Assembly: GCA_041725955.1 (NCBI GenBank)
Contig: JBGRQE010000010.1
Location: forward strand, 1 to 64,000
Source: JBGRPZ01 sp041725955
GTDB lineage: Bacteria > Bacteroidota > Bacteroidia > Bacteroidales > JBGRPZ01
Reading direction: 5' to 3'
DNA: 64,000 nucleotides
Both the position numbers and the translations under genes were made by a program. Of the stretch, positions 17,799 to 27,705 are shown one piece after another; within the stretch, counting starts at the first letter, position 1; each line of letters opens with the position of its first letter. Under the pieces are notes generated by a model, which saw only the letters and a list, made by a program, of their open reading frames with translations, did no database searches and was not told the DNA's origin.

Positions 17799-18143
17799 AA
17801 AAAAATCCTTCTGAATTAATTGCAAGAAGTTAAGAACATAAAATGTGCCATCTTGCTAATAGTTTGAAAATTAATGTGAAAAAAATAATTCTGCTTAGAG
17901 TAAAAAAAACTTGTGTCACATTCTAATACAGTATTGTTCAATTATGAACATCAATTTAAATACAGGATTAAATATTGAATTGAAATAGTCATAGCGTTTT
18001 CATACTCTAAGAAGAAATTAAATGAAAAGTATTCCGCTAAATTAAGAAGTAATTTAAAAACACATACGAAATGGCATAAAAAAACTATTAATCTCATTAT
18101 GCGCTACTTACCCTAAGCTAATTTTTTTGGTGTAAAAACTATT
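17799..18143. other. Intergenic region between TolC gene and a small membrane protein
   Basis: About 345 bp of AT-rich DNA with no recognisable gene, RNA or strong hairpin. It must contain the promoter of the TolC gene on the minus strand. Confidence 0.4.
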
Positions 18144-18362
18144 TTAATTTGTGTTTTTTGTTTTCTCTTTCTCTTTCCAATTAATGTATGATATGATAAT
18201 AAGATTTATTCCTATAATAAGACTTAAAATTGGAGATGCTATTGCTGGAAGAGAAATCCATCCAAATAAATTTAAAAAAAACACCCCACTAGCAGTAAAA
18301 GCAAAAGTAAAAAATGTCCATTTGATGATTTTAGTAATATTCATTTTATTCATTTTTTTCAT
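18144..18362 (-). CDS. Small hypothetical membrane protein
   Basis: A 72-residue protein from the ATG at 18362 (the frame is open to 18395 with an earlier ATG). Two transmembrane segments, about residues 11-31 and 36-57, are followed by a Lys/Glu-rich cytoplasmic tail. The plus strand has an open frame of similar length over the same stretch, but only this strand gives a membrane-protein pattern with positive charge at both ends. No family is recognised. Confidence 0.4.
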   Translation of the reverse strand: MKKMNKMNITKIIKWTFFTFAFTASGVFFLNLFGWISLPAIASPILSLIIGINLIIISYINWKEKEKTKNTN

Positions 18363-18550
18363 TTTTTTATTTACTGCAAAAATATAGATTTCCATTTAGA
18401 GGCTTAGTTAATCAATGTTATCATTTAGTATACCTTTAATATTTGTGCTTTTAATTTAATCGATATCTCTCATATTTAAATTTATATGAGTTAAACCTTA
18501 ATTTATTTGTATTTTTCCATTTGAAAATCACAATTTCAAAAAGTGAACAA

Positions 18551-20932
18551 ATGAAAAAAATTTACTCGACATTTATTTTTTGTTTGGTTTTTAGTGGGTT
18601 CTTTACCACTCTTCAGGGAAACAATCAGGAACAAAAGAAAACAAATTCAAAAAAAACGGAAACAACTCAAACTGTGTTAAGTGATACATTGGATGTTATT
18701 CATTATGATATTCATCTAACACGGATCAATTATGCCGAAAAAAATATTCATGCCTTTGCAAAAATTAAATTGGTGCCAAAGGTTGCCGATCTTAAAAAAA
18801 TTGCATTGGAGTTAAAAAACTTAGAAGTAGAAAAGGTAATCTATAAAAGCAAGGAAATTTCAAATTTCTATCAGTGTAATGAGCGTATTAATATTCCATT
18901 GTCTGATATACAGAAAGACAAAGAAATGGAATTGGAAATCCATTATCAAGGCAAACCTTTTTGTGAGAATTGGGGTGGGTTTCATTTTGAAGCAAATTCT
19001 TCTTTTGCTTTTAATCTGGGTGTAGGTTTTGATTCAGATCCTCATAACCTTGGAAAATCATGGTTTCCTTGTGTGGATGATTTTAAAGATCGTGCTACTT
19101 ATGATATTTATATTACTGCGCCTGAGGGACAAAAAGCTGTTGCCAGTGGAATACTTGTAGAGGAGCAGAATAATGATGATATGACCACTACTTTCCATTG
19201 GAAAATGAATCAAAGTCTTCCTACCTATTTGATGGGAGTAGCTATTGGTAATTATGAAGTTTATAAGGATGAGTATAATGGACAAAGTAAAATCATTCCA
19301 ATCGAAATTTATGTACAATCAGGGAAGCTGGATAAGGTAGAGGGGAGTTTTCAGAATTTGAAAAAAATATGTGCCGAATATGAGGCATGGTTTGGCGATT
19401 ATCCTTTTGAGAAAATTGGTTATGTAAGTACTAAACTTGGTGCAATGGAACATGCAACAAGTATTGCTATTCCTCATTCGACTATTGATGGATCAACTTC
19501 TTTTGAATCATTATTTGCTCATGAGCTTTCTCATATGTGGTTTGGAAATAAAGTGACCTGTGCTTCTGCTGAAGATATGTGGTTGAATGAGGGTTGGGCT
19601 GTGTTTTGTGAAATGTTATATAGACAGCAACTTTATGGGCAAGAAGATTTTATTGAAACTATAAAGGCAAAGCATTTTTTCGTCTTAACTCAAGCGCATA
19701 AAAAGGATGGTGGTTATTTTTCTTTATATGGTATTCCTACACAAATAACATATGGAAAAACTGTTTATGATAAAGGATCTATGGTTGTGCAGGCCTTAAG
19801 AACTTTTTTAGGCGATGAAGTATTTTTTGATGCAGTAAAAAAGTATTTAGATAAATATGCCTATAATTATGCTGACACTTATCAGCTAAGAGATTTTTTA
19901 ACGGAAACTACAGGTAGGGATATGACTGGTTTCTTTGAGAATTATGTATTTACTCCTGGAACACCTTTCTATTCAATAGATAGTTTAGCAACAGAAAAGA
20001 ATGGAGATAATTATACAGTAAAAGTGTATTCCAGAAAAAGACATAAGGGTGCCGACTTTATTGGAAATGGGCATTTTTATCCTATAACTTTTATAGGCCA
20101 GAATTGGCAGAAGCAAGAAGACTCTATTATGTTTAATGGAAAAAATGGATGTTCTACTAAGCAACTCGATTTTGAACCTATATGCGCACTTATTGATTAT
20201 AAATCAGAAAGTGGAGATGCTACAAAAAATGAATGCCATGTAATTAAACAATCGGGAGAAGAGCGATATAGATTTATGGATTTTGTTTTAATTACAGATA
20301 TAATTGGTGAGAATGACTCTGCCTTAATCCAACTTAATCATAACTATATTGCTCCTGATAAAAAAGGTATTGATGATGAGAATTTGAAGATCGCAAAGAA
20401 TCATTACTGGAAAGTTGATGGAATTTTACCTCAATCATTTAAGGCTAGAGCAAAATTTTATTGTTCCAAAAGTAGCTCTTTAAATAAAGATTTATTTGCT
20501 TCAAAAAATGATTCTATAGTATTATTGTACCGCCCGAATTCTGGTGAAAAATGGGATATAGCTGACCATTATTCCGAAAAGGGATTTATGGCCTATAGCT
20601 TATTTGCTAAAAATTTACAAAGAGGAGAGTATGCTTTGGGTTTACTTGATAAAACTCTATTGTCTTTAGAAGAAAGGGCCTCAAAGAAACAAGCTCTGCA
20701 ACTGTCACCAAATCCTGTGAAAACAAAGCTTGAAGTTAAATTTACTAATAAAGAAAGTGGTAAGATTTTTATTATTGATCAATCAGGAAAACAACGATTG
20801 GTTTTTTATAAGGATCTACACAAAAGTAAGCTTCGTCTTGATCTTAAAGATTTAGAGAGTGGATTGTATATTATTAGATTTGTGAATGAAACAAATCAAG
20901 TGAATCATATAAGTAGATTTGTTGTAGAATAA
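18551..20932 (+). CDS. M1 family zinc aminopeptidase with T9SS sorting domain
   Basis: A 793-residue protein from the ATG at 18551 (frame open to 18521). A signal peptide is followed by an M1 N-terminal beta domain. The zinc site is HELSHMWFG at about residues 324-332 with the third ligand Glu at about 347 in WLNEGW, the HExxH-x18-E pattern. The exopeptidase motif reads GAMEH where most family members have GxMEN. A Tyr in the expected downstream position is plausible. The end is a T9SS type A domain with LSPNPVKTKLEVKF and SGLYIIRF. It should be exported by T9SS and remove N-terminal amino acids from peptides at the cell surface. A terminator follows. Confidence 0.85.
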   Translation: MKKIYSTFIFCLVFSGFFTTLQGNNQEQKKTNSKKTETTQTVLSDTLDVIHYDIHLTRINYAEKNIHAFAKIKLVPKVADLKKIALELKNLEVEKVIYKSKEISNFYQCNERINIPLSDIQKDKEMELEIHYQGKPFCENWGGFHFEANSSFAFNLGVGFDSDPHNLGKSWFPCVDDFKDRATYDIYITAPEGQKAVASGILVEEQNNDDMTTTFHWKMNQSLPTYLMGVAIGNYEVYKDEYNGQSKIIPIEIYVQSGKLDKVEGSFQNLKKICAEYEAWFGDYPFEKIGYVSTKLGAMEHATSIAIPHSTIDGSTSFESLFAHELSHMWFGNKVTCASAEDMWLNEGWAVFCEMLYRQQLYGQEDFIETIKAKHFFVLTQAHKKDGGYFSLYGIPTQITYGKTVYDKGSMVVQALRTFLGDEVFFDAVKKYLDKYAYNYADTYQLRDFLTETTGRDMTGFFENYVFTPGTPFYSIDSLATEKNGDNYTVKVYSRKRHKGADFIGNGHFYPITFIGQNWQKQEDSIMFNGKNGCSTKQLDFEPICALIDYKSESGDATKNECHVIKQSGEERYRFMDFVLITDIIGENDSALIQLNHNYIAPDKKGIDDENLKIAKNHYWKVDGILPQSFKARAKFYCSKSSSLNKDLFASKNDSIVLLYRPNSGEKWDIADHYSEKGFMAYSLFAKNLQRGEYALGLLDKTLLSLEERASKKQALQLSPNPVKTKLEVKFTNKESGKIFIIDQSGKQRLVFYKDLHKSKLRLDLKDLESGLYIIRFVNETNQVNHISRFVVE

Positions 20933-20950
20933 AAAATAGAATTAAAGAGA

Positions 20951-20986
20951 AATAGGCTGTTCAAGATAATATGAACAGCCTATTTT
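20951..20986 (+). terminator. Terminator of the M1 aminopeptidase gene
   Basis: 13-bp perfect stem AATAGGCTGTTCA / TGAACAGCCTATT with an 8-nt loop and TT after it, 19 bp past the stop codon. Confidence 0.75.
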
Positions 20987-21060
20987 ACCTTCCCAATAAG
21001 GTTGTCTTAATTTGATTAGTGTGTTTCCTTGGTCTTAGTAAAGTAAGAATCCTTTTTCCC

Positions 21061-21360
21061 TTAAATAATTTTACGAGTAATAGCTACTAATTTTACCTTT
21101 TTTCCTGATTTTGCACAGAGATGACAATATTCTTCATTTTCTGTAAATTCAAAGCCACATTCAGGGCAATGATACTGAGTTACTATCAAGAAGCTTTTTG
21201 AGTTTTCCGGCGAAATCGACACAGCAATACCTCCAATAATTGGAGTACAAAATAACGACATGAAAAATGATTGTATCATACCGATCGCTCTCTTTTTTCC
21301 AATTAGTGAAATTGCGATGCAAATTAGTATATAGCCTGTAGTTAATGAGCCAATTAGCAT
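21061..21360 (-). CDS. Small membrane protein with a C-terminal zinc ribbon
   Basis: A 99-residue protein: two hydrophobic segments (about residues 2-21 and 27-50), then a zinc ribbon of the form CPECGFEF...CHLCAK with four Cys at about residues 66, 69, 79 and 82. Zinc-ribbon tails on small membrane proteins are common in bacteria and their role is usually unknown. It stands alone, flanked by a terminator downstream and a 500-bp gap upstream. Confidence 0.55.
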   Translation of the reverse strand: MLIGSLTTGYILICIAISLIGKKRAIGMIQSFFMSLFCTPIIGGIAVSISPENSKSFLIVTQYHCPECGFEFTENEEYCHLCAKSGKKVKLVAITRKII

Positions 21361-21897
21361 ATTTACTTTTGTTTAGTGTTAAAAAAAAAAGACACTAGTA
21401 TTATTTAAATATGGTTCTTAATCCTAATACCATGGGCAAATTACTAAAATATCAATCAATTTCAATAGAAATTAATAATTTATTACCACTATTATTAAGG
21501 TTTTGGTAATATAAAAGGTGTTTAATGCTGTCTGAAGCACTTTTTTTATCAAAAAAATAGTTCAAAAAAGATGAGAGGAAAATATCTTTTAATTTAGGAT
21601 ATAAATTCTACTCTTTTTACAAGTTGCAGTGGTTATTGTAATTAACATCTGTTTTGCGTTTCTTTCCTTTTTTATAAAATAACATCTCTAACTTTAAGTG
21701 TTAATTCATTGCATATGTTTTTGTGAATATTTATGTAAATCAAAGACAATCTGTTTTTTATATAAAAAGACGAATAGGAATTATCTTTGATTATTAATAA
21801 TTTTGCTCTCTGGGAAACAGCTTGTTATGAATTCTGTTAACATCATCAAAGATGAGAATTACTTTTGAGTAACAAGAGAAATAGGAATCTAAAAATA
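21361..21897. other. Intergenic region upstream of the serine hydrolase
   Basis: About 540 bp with several stretches of A and T. I found no convincing small ORF, RNA or palindrome. It should contain the promoters of two divergent genes (21061, minus; 21898, plus). Confidence 0.4.
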
Positions 21898-23199
21898 ATG
21901 AAGAAACTTCATATATATATACTTAGTATTAGCTTACTAATTTCAACTGTATTGGTTCTATTTCGTGTTTATATAGACCAAAAGGTTTGTGCAAAAAATA
22001 AAGCTGAAGTCCAAATTCCAGTTTCTAATATTGTACTACCTATAGATAGTTTAATTCACGATATAGATCAAGAGAGAATAATTAGTAAAGGACATGCTTT
22101 AGATAGTCTGTTTAAGCGATTACAAAAGAGAACAGGTTTAAACGGGACAGTGTTATTTGCCGAAAAAGGCCGTGTCATATTTAAAGGAGCATATGGTAAT
22201 CGTAATTTTAGACGAGGTGAATCCTTGCAAGTTCAAGATAGTTTTCAACTTGCATCAGTTTCTAAGATGTTTGCTGCTACTGCAATAATGATTCTTAAGG
22301 AAGAGGGTAAGTTGGATTATGATGATGATGTAACCAACTATTTGTATAGCTTCCCTTATGAAGGAGTACATATTCGTCATTTATTAAACCATCGTAGTGG
22401 ATTACCTCGATATATGTCTTTAGCTCATGAGTACTGGCAGGATAAAACTTTGCCCTTAGACAATCAATCTATGCTTTCATTATTTTCTAAATATGTTCCC
22501 AAACCATATTTTAAACCTGGACATGGATTTCATTATTGTAATACTAATTATGCCTTATTGGCAAATATTGTAGAAGAGGTGAGTGGAGTTTCTTTCGATG
22601 AATTTGTAAAGGAAAAAATATTCAGAAAGTGTAAAATGACTCATTCATTTGTGTATCAAATGCATCAAGATACTACTGTGTCTGCTTATATTCCTTATGG
22701 AATTCCTGGATATAATTTGGGCTATAGATATCCACGAAAGGTCCGTAATGATTATTTGAATGGAGTTATGGGGGATAAAAACGTATATTCTTCAGTAGAA
22801 GATTTATTTATGTTTGACCAAGCTCTAAAGACAGGTCAGTTAGTTAGTCTTGAGAATCAAAAAGAGGCTTATACTCCTGGGTATAAAAAGGCAAGAAAAA
22901 AAGATTATTACGGTTTTGGCTGGAGAATTAAACCTGAAAGGGATAGTACTGTATATCATTTTGGATGGTGGAAAGGATTTAGAACTTTCTTTATTCGCGA
23001 TTTGGCACAAGACAAAACAATTATAATGTTAACCAATACCGATAAAGGAGTAAGTTCATCGTGGCTTTGGAAAATATTAGATGATGATTCCTTTGATTTA
23101 GCTCCAATTTGTCGATTACCAATGGAAGATAATCAAGACGATAACTATGCAAATTCTTCTTCAGAAAATGATAGTGAAGCAAATTTAGGGTCGAGTTAA
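21898..23199 (+). CDS. Serine hydrolase, beta-lactamase class C/PBP-like
   Basis: A 433-residue protein from the ATG at 21898; the frame is open to a TTG at 21865, but the ATG gives a clean N-terminal membrane anchor (MKKLHIYILSISLLISTVLVL). The active-site serine motif SVSK lies at about residues 120-123 in FQLASVSKMFAATA. A Tyr motif YCNTNYALLANI is at about 212 and an HFGWWKGF motif at about 353 in place of KTG. These three motifs define the beta-lactamase/D-Ala-D-Ala carboxypeptidase superfamily. It may act as a peptidase, esterase or carboxypeptidase; true beta-lactamase activity is unlikely. It ends with an acidic tail. Confidence 0.75.
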   Translation: MKKLHIYILSISLLISTVLVLFRVYIDQKVCAKNKAEVQIPVSNIVLPIDSLIHDIDQERIISKGHALDSLFKRLQKRTGLNGTVLFAEKGRVIFKGAYGNRNFRRGESLQVQDSFQLASVSKMFAATAIMILKEEGKLDYDDDVTNYLYSFPYEGVHIRHLLNHRSGLPRYMSLAHEYWQDKTLPLDNQSMLSLFSKYVPKPYFKPGHGFHYCNTNYALLANIVEEVSGVSFDEFVKEKIFRKCKMTHSFVYQMHQDTTVSAYIPYGIPGYNLGYRYPRKVRNDYLNGVMGDKNVYSSVEDLFMFDQALKTGQLVSLENQKEAYTPGYKKARKKDYYGFGWRIKPERDSTVYHFGWWKGFRTFFIRDLAQDKTIIMLTNTDKGVSSSWLWKILDDDSFDLAPICRLPMEDNQDDNYANSSSENDSEANLGSS

Positions 23200-23206
23200 A
23201 AAAATA

Positions 23207-23249
23207 CAAGACCTAAGTTTCCATTATTAAAAAGGAGCCTTAAGTCTTG
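23207..23249. terminator. Possible bidirectional terminator
   Basis: Imperfect hairpin CAAGACCTAAG / CTTAAGTCTTG (10 of 11 paired) between the convergent hydrolase and response-regulator genes. The loop of 21 nt contains AAAAAGG. Weak but well placed. Confidence 0.4.
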
Positions 23250-23255
23250 CTATCT

Positions 23256-23948
23256 TTAAGCATCGATCATTAGTTTGAAACCAACACCATGCACATTTAC
23301 AAGGCTAACGCCTTCATCCTCTTTTAAGAATTTCCGTAATTTTGTTATATAAACATCCATGCTTCTGGCATTAAAGTAGTTGTCTTCGTGCCATACATGC
23401 TCTAATGCTTTAGATCTTTCAACAGTTTTGTTGGTGTTTTCACACAGAAGTTTTAGTAAATCACCCTCTTTATTGGTTAATTTTTGTTCCTTACCGCTTC
23501 TCTCAAGTATCAATCGGTTGTAGTCGAAAGAATAAGAGTTTATCGTATAAATTTGTCTGCGGGCAAGGTGTTCGCTTTGCATCCTTCTAAGTATGGCTTT
23601 CATTCTTAATAAAAGTTCTTCCATACTAAATGGTTTGGTAAGATAATCATCAGCTCCAAGATCAAAACCTTCGATTTTATCTTGTTCCATTGCTTTTGCT
23701 GTAAGGAAGATTAAAGGCATAACTTTGTCTTCTTTACGGATTTCACGAGCAACAGTAAAACCATCTTTCTCGGGCATCATTACATCTAGGATACAAATGT
23801 CGAATTCATCACCTTTAAATGCTATAATTGCTTGTTCACCATCTATGCACAGAGTGGTTTTAAAACCTTTAGCATCTAAAAAGGTCTTAAGAATTGTTCC
23901 TAAATTTTTATCGTCTTCAGCTAGTAAAACTTTGATTTTTTTATCCAT
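23256..23948 (-). CDS. OmpR-family DNA-binding response regulator
   Basis: A 230-residue protein from the ATG at 23948 (GTG at 23951 also possible). The receiver domain has acidic pair AEDD near residue 11, phospho-acceptor Asp55 in CILDVMMPEKDG, and Lys in LTKPFSMEEL. The C-terminal winged helix from about residue 130 carries LTNKEGDLLKLLCEN and NYFNARSMDVYITKLRKFL, as in OmpR/PhoB. It is encoded 9 bp after the histidine kinase, so the two form a two-component system that answers an envelope signal. The target genes are unknown. Confidence 0.92.
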   Translation of the reverse strand: MDKKIKVLLAEDDKNLGTILKTFLDAKGFKTTLCIDGEQAIIAFKGDEFDICILDVMMPEKDGFTVAREIRKEDKVMPLIFLTAKAMEQDKIEGFDLGADDYLTKPFSMEELLLRMKAILRRMQSEHLARRQIYTINSYSFDYNRLILERSGKEQKLTNKEGDLLKLLCENTNKTVERSKALEHVWHEDNYFNARSMDVYITKLRKFLKEDEGVSLVNVHGVGFKLMIDA

Positions 23949-23957
23949 CACAGATAT

Positions 23958-25394
23958 CTATTGTTCGAATTTTTGTTGATTAAATGGTAAATATATTCTG
24001 AAAATACTGCCTTTTTTAGGTTCACTTTCCAGGCTAATACTTCCGTTATGTAGTTCAATAATAGCTTTTACATAGCTCAGTCCTAGTCCAAAACCTTTAA
24101 AGTTGTGAATGTTTCCAGTATGTACTCTGTAGAGTTTTTCGAATATCTTTTTTTGATTTGATTTACTTATACCTATGCCATTATCTTTAAATTCAACAAC
24201 AATACCATTTTGAAAGTCTCTTGTAGTGATAACTATCTCAGGACTATTAATGGTATATTTCATTGCATTATCAATAATGTTAAAGAAGCTATTTGTTAGG
24301 TGTAAACGGTCTGCATTTCCTTTAATATGGGTTGCTTCAAGTTTTAAGCTTAATGAACCCGATTTTTCTTTTATTTGAAGAGCAAAGTGTTTTTCAGCTT
24401 CTTTTAATATTTCATGGATATCTATTGGTTCAAAATTTAGTTTTAATTGACCTTTCTCAATAATTGCAGTTTGCAGTACTTTTTCTACCATTTTCTGGAG
24501 TCGCTTGTTTTCATCAGAAATCATAGAAATATAAGTGGATGATAACTCGGGCGACATTTGCATGTCATCGTCATTAAAAGCTTGGCAAGCAAGTGATATT
24601 GTACTGATTGGTGTTTTTAGCTCATGGGTCATATTATTTATGAAATCGTTTTTCATGACCTCTATTTTCTTTTGTCGGAAAATTGTTTTTATACTCGATA
24701 AGAATGAGCCAATTATAATGAGTACCAAGACAATCGACACAGATAGCATCCCCCAAACTTTGAGAAAAACATATCTCTGTTCATTTGGAAAGTACACCAA
24801 AAGCTGGTCTGCATAAGGATAGTTAAAATATGCGTAAATAGGTGTTTTAAAGCTGAGTTTTGACAAAAGCTTATTGGGGTATTGTCCTGTTTTTTGAAAC
24901 ACCATTTTATCTCGCAATGAGCTATAAACTCCAAATTCATAGGGTGTGTGAATTCCTTTGCGATTTAATTCTTCAGAAATTATTGAATCAAGGACATTTA
25001 TATTTAAGCGTTGTTCAACAGGAATGTATTGCGAATCAAAAAAAGACGATCCTCTTACAGGTTCTGAAAGTGCAAGTAATCTGGATAGAGTACCCACTTC
25101 ATCTAAGGCTTTTATCCCTGAAATTTGCTCCATAAAATCAAGATAAATTGAGTCCATTTCACGCATTAACTTTTGATCTTGATTGAGTTGTCTGTAATGA
25201 CGTAAATAGTTTTTTGAAAGTTCCATCTCGTCCAAGCGTGTGCGTACACGGTTCATCATTTCATGAATGTCGCGTTTAAAGCCAGTTTGTTTAACAATCA
25301 GAGCATCTCTAATCCAATATACTTGAATGATCATTAACCCTATTAAGGCTAAAAACATAAATGCGACCAATAGAAATGGAGTCTTTTTCTTCAT
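23958..25394 (-). CDS. Sensor histidine kinase
   Basis: A 478-residue membrane kinase: TM1 at about residues 6-27, an extracytoplasmic sensor region of about 190 residues, TM2 at about 215-237. Then come the dimerisation/phospho-acceptor helix with His at about 254 (NMTHELKTPISTIS), the N box (FFNIIDNAMKYT) and the G boxes (FKDNGIGIS, GFGLGLSYVKAI). The sensor region has no known domain. It is the first gene of a two-gene operon with the OmpR-type regulator. The 280-bp gap upstream is likely its promoter. Confidence 0.92.
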   Translation of the reverse strand: MKKKTPFLLVAFMFLALIGLMIIQVYWIRDALIVKQTGFKRDIHEMMNRVRTRLDEMELSKNYLRHYRQLNQDQKLMREMDSIYLDFMEQISGIKALDEVGTLSRLLALSEPVRGSSFFDSQYIPVEQRLNINVLDSIISEELNRKGIHTPYEFGVYSSLRDKMVFQKTGQYPNKLLSKLSFKTPIYAYFNYPYADQLLVYFPNEQRYVFLKVWGMLSVSIVLVLIIIGSFLSSIKTIFRQKKIEVMKNDFINNMTHELKTPISTISLACQAFNDDDMQMSPELSSTYISMISDENKRLQKMVEKVLQTAIIEKGQLKLNFEPIDIHEILKEAEKHFALQIKEKSGSLSLKLEATHIKGNADRLHLTNSFFNIIDNAMKYTINSPEIVITTRDFQNGIVVEFKDNGIGISKSNQKKIFEKLYRVHTGNIHNFKGFGLGLSYVKAIIELHNGSISLESEPKKGSIFRIYLPFNQQKFEQ

Positions 25395-25632
25395 GAGGCA
25401 AATTTACGTATAAAGAATATAATTTTATTAAATATAGTATGCTAAGAGTTTGATTTTAATAATTTTTAACATTCCTTATAGCAAAGGGTAGACTTACTTT
25501 TTTTCTGCTTTTATATCAAAGATACTAAAGATTTAGGGCTTTTATCGAACTAAAAGCATGTAAATTATGTTCTTGTTAATCACTGATTTGAGCGATGGAT
25601 GCATTATCTTTTTACTTTAAAGTCATAATTTG

Positions 25633-25640
25633 TAAATTTG
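25633..25640 (+). promoter_or_regulatory. Candidate -7 promoter box of pgi
   Basis: TAAATTTG fits the Bacteroidota -7 consensus TAnnTTTG exactly and lies 37 bp before the pgi start codon. The upstream -33 TTTG is not at the ideal spacing, so the call is tentative. Confidence 0.4.
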
Positions 25641-25677
25641 TATTCCCAATTCTTACCTAATTTGAAATTAAATAGCA

Positions 25678-27024
25678 ATGAAGAATATACAACTGGATTT
25701 CTCTTATATTCATACCTCAGAAGAAGGAGAACAGTATAAACAAAATATAGAAAAAGCAGAAAAATGTTTAAATATTCTGGAATCCCGTAAAGGAAAAGGA
25801 AACGATTTTCTTGGTTGGTTGGATTTACCAGATATTAAAAACACAAATGAATATAATCAAATTCTCTCCCAAGCAACTCGTTTAAAGAATCTTTCTGAAG
25901 TTGCTGTTGTTATCGGTATTGGAGGAAGTTATCTTGGTGCAAGAGCAGTTATGGATGCTTTGAGCCATCAGTTTGCTTCTTTTTTAAATTTAAAAGATAG
26001 AAATTTCCCTACCTTATTATATGCTGGAAATAATATAAGTGGTTCCTACCTGAGAGAATTATTAGAGTTATTGGATAAAAAGGATTACAGTTTGATTGTA
26101 ATATCAAAATCTGGAACTACTACGGAGCCAGCAATAGCTTTTCGTATTTTAAAAAGACACTTAGAAGAAAAATATGGTTTGGACGAAGCAGCCCTGCGCA
26201 TTGCAGTGGTCACTGATAAAGCTAAAGGAGCTTTAAAGGAGCTTGCTGTAGAACAAGATTATCCTCAATTCATTGTTCCTGATGATGTTGGTGGGCGTTA
26301 TTCTGTTTTAAGTCCTGTAGGACTATTGCCTATAGCCGTTGGAGGAGTAAATATCGATGAACTTATTCGAGGAGCAGAATCAATGCGGGAATTAATTTTC
26401 GGAGAAGACACTCTTGCAAAAGACAATCCTGTATTGCAATATGTAGCATTAAGAAATCTATTTTATCAGAGAGGTAAAAAGATTGAGATGATGGTTAATT
26501 ATGAGCCATCTATGGCCATGTTTGCTGAGTGGTGGAAGCAGCTATTTGGTGAGTCAGAAGGAAAAGAAGGTAAAGGGATATTCCCTGCTTCAGTGAATTT
26601 CACGACCGATTTACATTCTTTGGGTCAGTATATCCAAGACGGAGAAAGAATTATGTTTGAAACTGTTTTATCTGTTGAGGATGATGATGAAGATTTGACT
26701 ATTCCTAAGGCTTCAAATGATTTAGATCAATTGAATTATTTGGCAGGAAAAACCTTGGGCTTTGTCAATAAAATGGCCGAGAAAGGAACTTGCATGGCTC
26801 ATAATAAAGGAGGAGTTGAAAATATATTGATTCGTATTCCAGAAAAATCAGAATACTATTTAGGTCAGTTGATTTATTTCTTTGAGGTTGCTTGTGCTGT
26901 GAGCGGGTACTTTATAGATGTAAATCCTTTTGACCAGCCTGGAGTCGAAGACTATAAGAGAAATATGTTTGCTTTGCTGGGTAAAAAAGGTTTTGAAGAC
27001 CTTGCAAAAGAATTAGAGAAGTAG
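25678..27024 (+). CDS. pgi: Glucose-6-phosphate isomerase
   Basis: A 448-residue enzyme, the short bacterial form of about 445-450 residues. Substrate-binding and catalytic motifs are present: VVIGIGGSYLGARA at about 80-93, VISKSGTTTEPA at about 142-153, FGESEGKEGKGIFPAS at about 292-307 with the base Glu, and a HNKGGVENI stretch with the ring-opening His at about 378. It interconverts glucose-6-phosphate and fructose-6-phosphate in glycolysis and gluconeogenesis. The gene stands alone, with a -7-like box 37 bp upstream and a hairpin after the stop. Confidence 0.95.
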   Translation: MKNIQLDFSYIHTSEEGEQYKQNIEKAEKCLNILESRKGKGNDFLGWLDLPDIKNTNEYNQILSQATRLKNLSEVAVVIGIGGSYLGARAVMDALSHQFASFLNLKDRNFPTLLYAGNNISGSYLRELLELLDKKDYSLIVISKSGTTTEPAIAFRILKRHLEEKYGLDEAALRIAVVTDKAKGALKELAVEQDYPQFIVPDDVGGRYSVLSPVGLLPIAVGGVNIDELIRGAESMRELIFGEDTLAKDNPVLQYVALRNLFYQRGKKIEMMVNYEPSMAMFAEWWKQLFGESEGKEGKGIFPASVNFTTDLHSLGQYIQDGERIMFETVLSVEDDDEDLTIPKASNDLDQLNYLAGKTLGFVNKMAEKGTCMAHNKGGVENILIRIPEKSEYYLGQLIYFFEVACAVSGYFIDVNPFDQPGVEDYKRNMFALLGKKGFEDLAKELEK

Positions 27025-27036
27025 GTAGTTTTTTGA

Positions 27037-27096
27037 GTTGAGTAGCGCCTTATGAATATTTTACTTCTATGCATAAGGCGTTGCTTTACTCTCAAC
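27037..27096 (+). terminator. Imperfect hairpin after pgi
   Basis: Long imperfect inverted repeat: GAGTTGAGTA-GCGCCTTATG pairs with CATAAGGCG and TACTCTCAAC, with a few bulges. It follows the pgi stop by 12 bp and may act as a terminator, but no T-tract follows. Confidence 0.35.
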
Positions 27097-27196
27097 GAAA
27101 TTACAATTTGTAGAATGAATCCTATAATATAGGTTTCTGCGGATCTATAAATTTTTGGTTTAGATCTGGAGAATTATTTATCGTCTTATTTATCTT

Positions 27197-27223
27197 GAGG
27201 TTTACGTCATAAATATGTAAACC
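27197..27223. promoter_or_regulatory. Inverted repeat between pgi and the Nudix gene
   Basis: Perfect 8-bp arms AGGTTTAC / GTAAACCT with an 11-bp spacer, 42 bp beyond the Nudix stop. Could be a weak terminator for the Nudix gene or a protein site. Function not resolved. Confidence 0.3.
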
Positions 27224-27264
27224 TATCGCACATTGTAATTTCATATGCATAAATTAAAGTCAGG

Positions 27265-27705
27265 CTATTTTAACATTTTTAATTTTTCAACAGCCATTGT
27301 AAGTATTTCTTCATGATCGAAAGCCAATTTTGGGTGGTTTTCTAATGGGAACCACTGAGCATTAGCTGCATCATCACCAGCAGTTAATTTGTAATTCTTA
27401 TTGTCGGTAGTACCAACATAAGCAGTGGTAATTATTCGATCTCTTGGGTCACGGTCTGGAGCAGAGAAAGTATACATTTGTTGAAGTAGGATGTCTTTTA
27501 GGCCTGTTTCTTCTTTCAGCTCTCTTGATGCTGCTTGTTCAAGTGTTTCATTGCTTTCAACAAATCCGCCAGGAAAAGCCCATTGTCCGCGATATGGAGG
27601 TCGTTCTCTTTCTACAAGTAAAAGTTTTATTGAATTTTCTTCTTTTAGAAAAACGATACAGTCGACAGCAACTGCAGGTCTTGGATAATCATAAGTATAA
27701 ACCAT
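27265..27705 (-). CDS. Nudix hydrolase
   Basis: A 146-residue Nudix protein with the full box G-x5-E-x7-REUxEExGU at about residues 44-66 (GGFVESNETLEQAASRELKE followed by ETGL). The surrounding YDYPRPAVAVDCIVF and ERPPYRGQWAFPGGF are typical of the small Nudix group that includes ADP-ribose and nucleotide-sugar pyrophosphatases. No C-terminal winged helix is present, so it is not an NrtR regulator. The substrate is a nucleoside diphosphate linked to another group. Single gene, ATG at 27705. Confidence 0.88.
   Translation of the reverse strand: MVYTYDYPRPAVAVDCIVFLKEENSIKLLLVERERPPYRGQWAFPGGFVESNETLEQAASRELKEETGLKDILLQQMYTFSAPDRDPRDRIITTAYVGTTDNKNYKLTAGDDAANAQWFPLENHPKLAFDHEEILTMAVEKLKMLK

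Noticed and set aside
18151..18387. Plus-strand ORF of 78 codons over the small membrane protein
   Set aside because: It is the antisense of the 18144-18362 gene; the minus strand has the better membrane pattern and charge distribution, though the decision is not certain.
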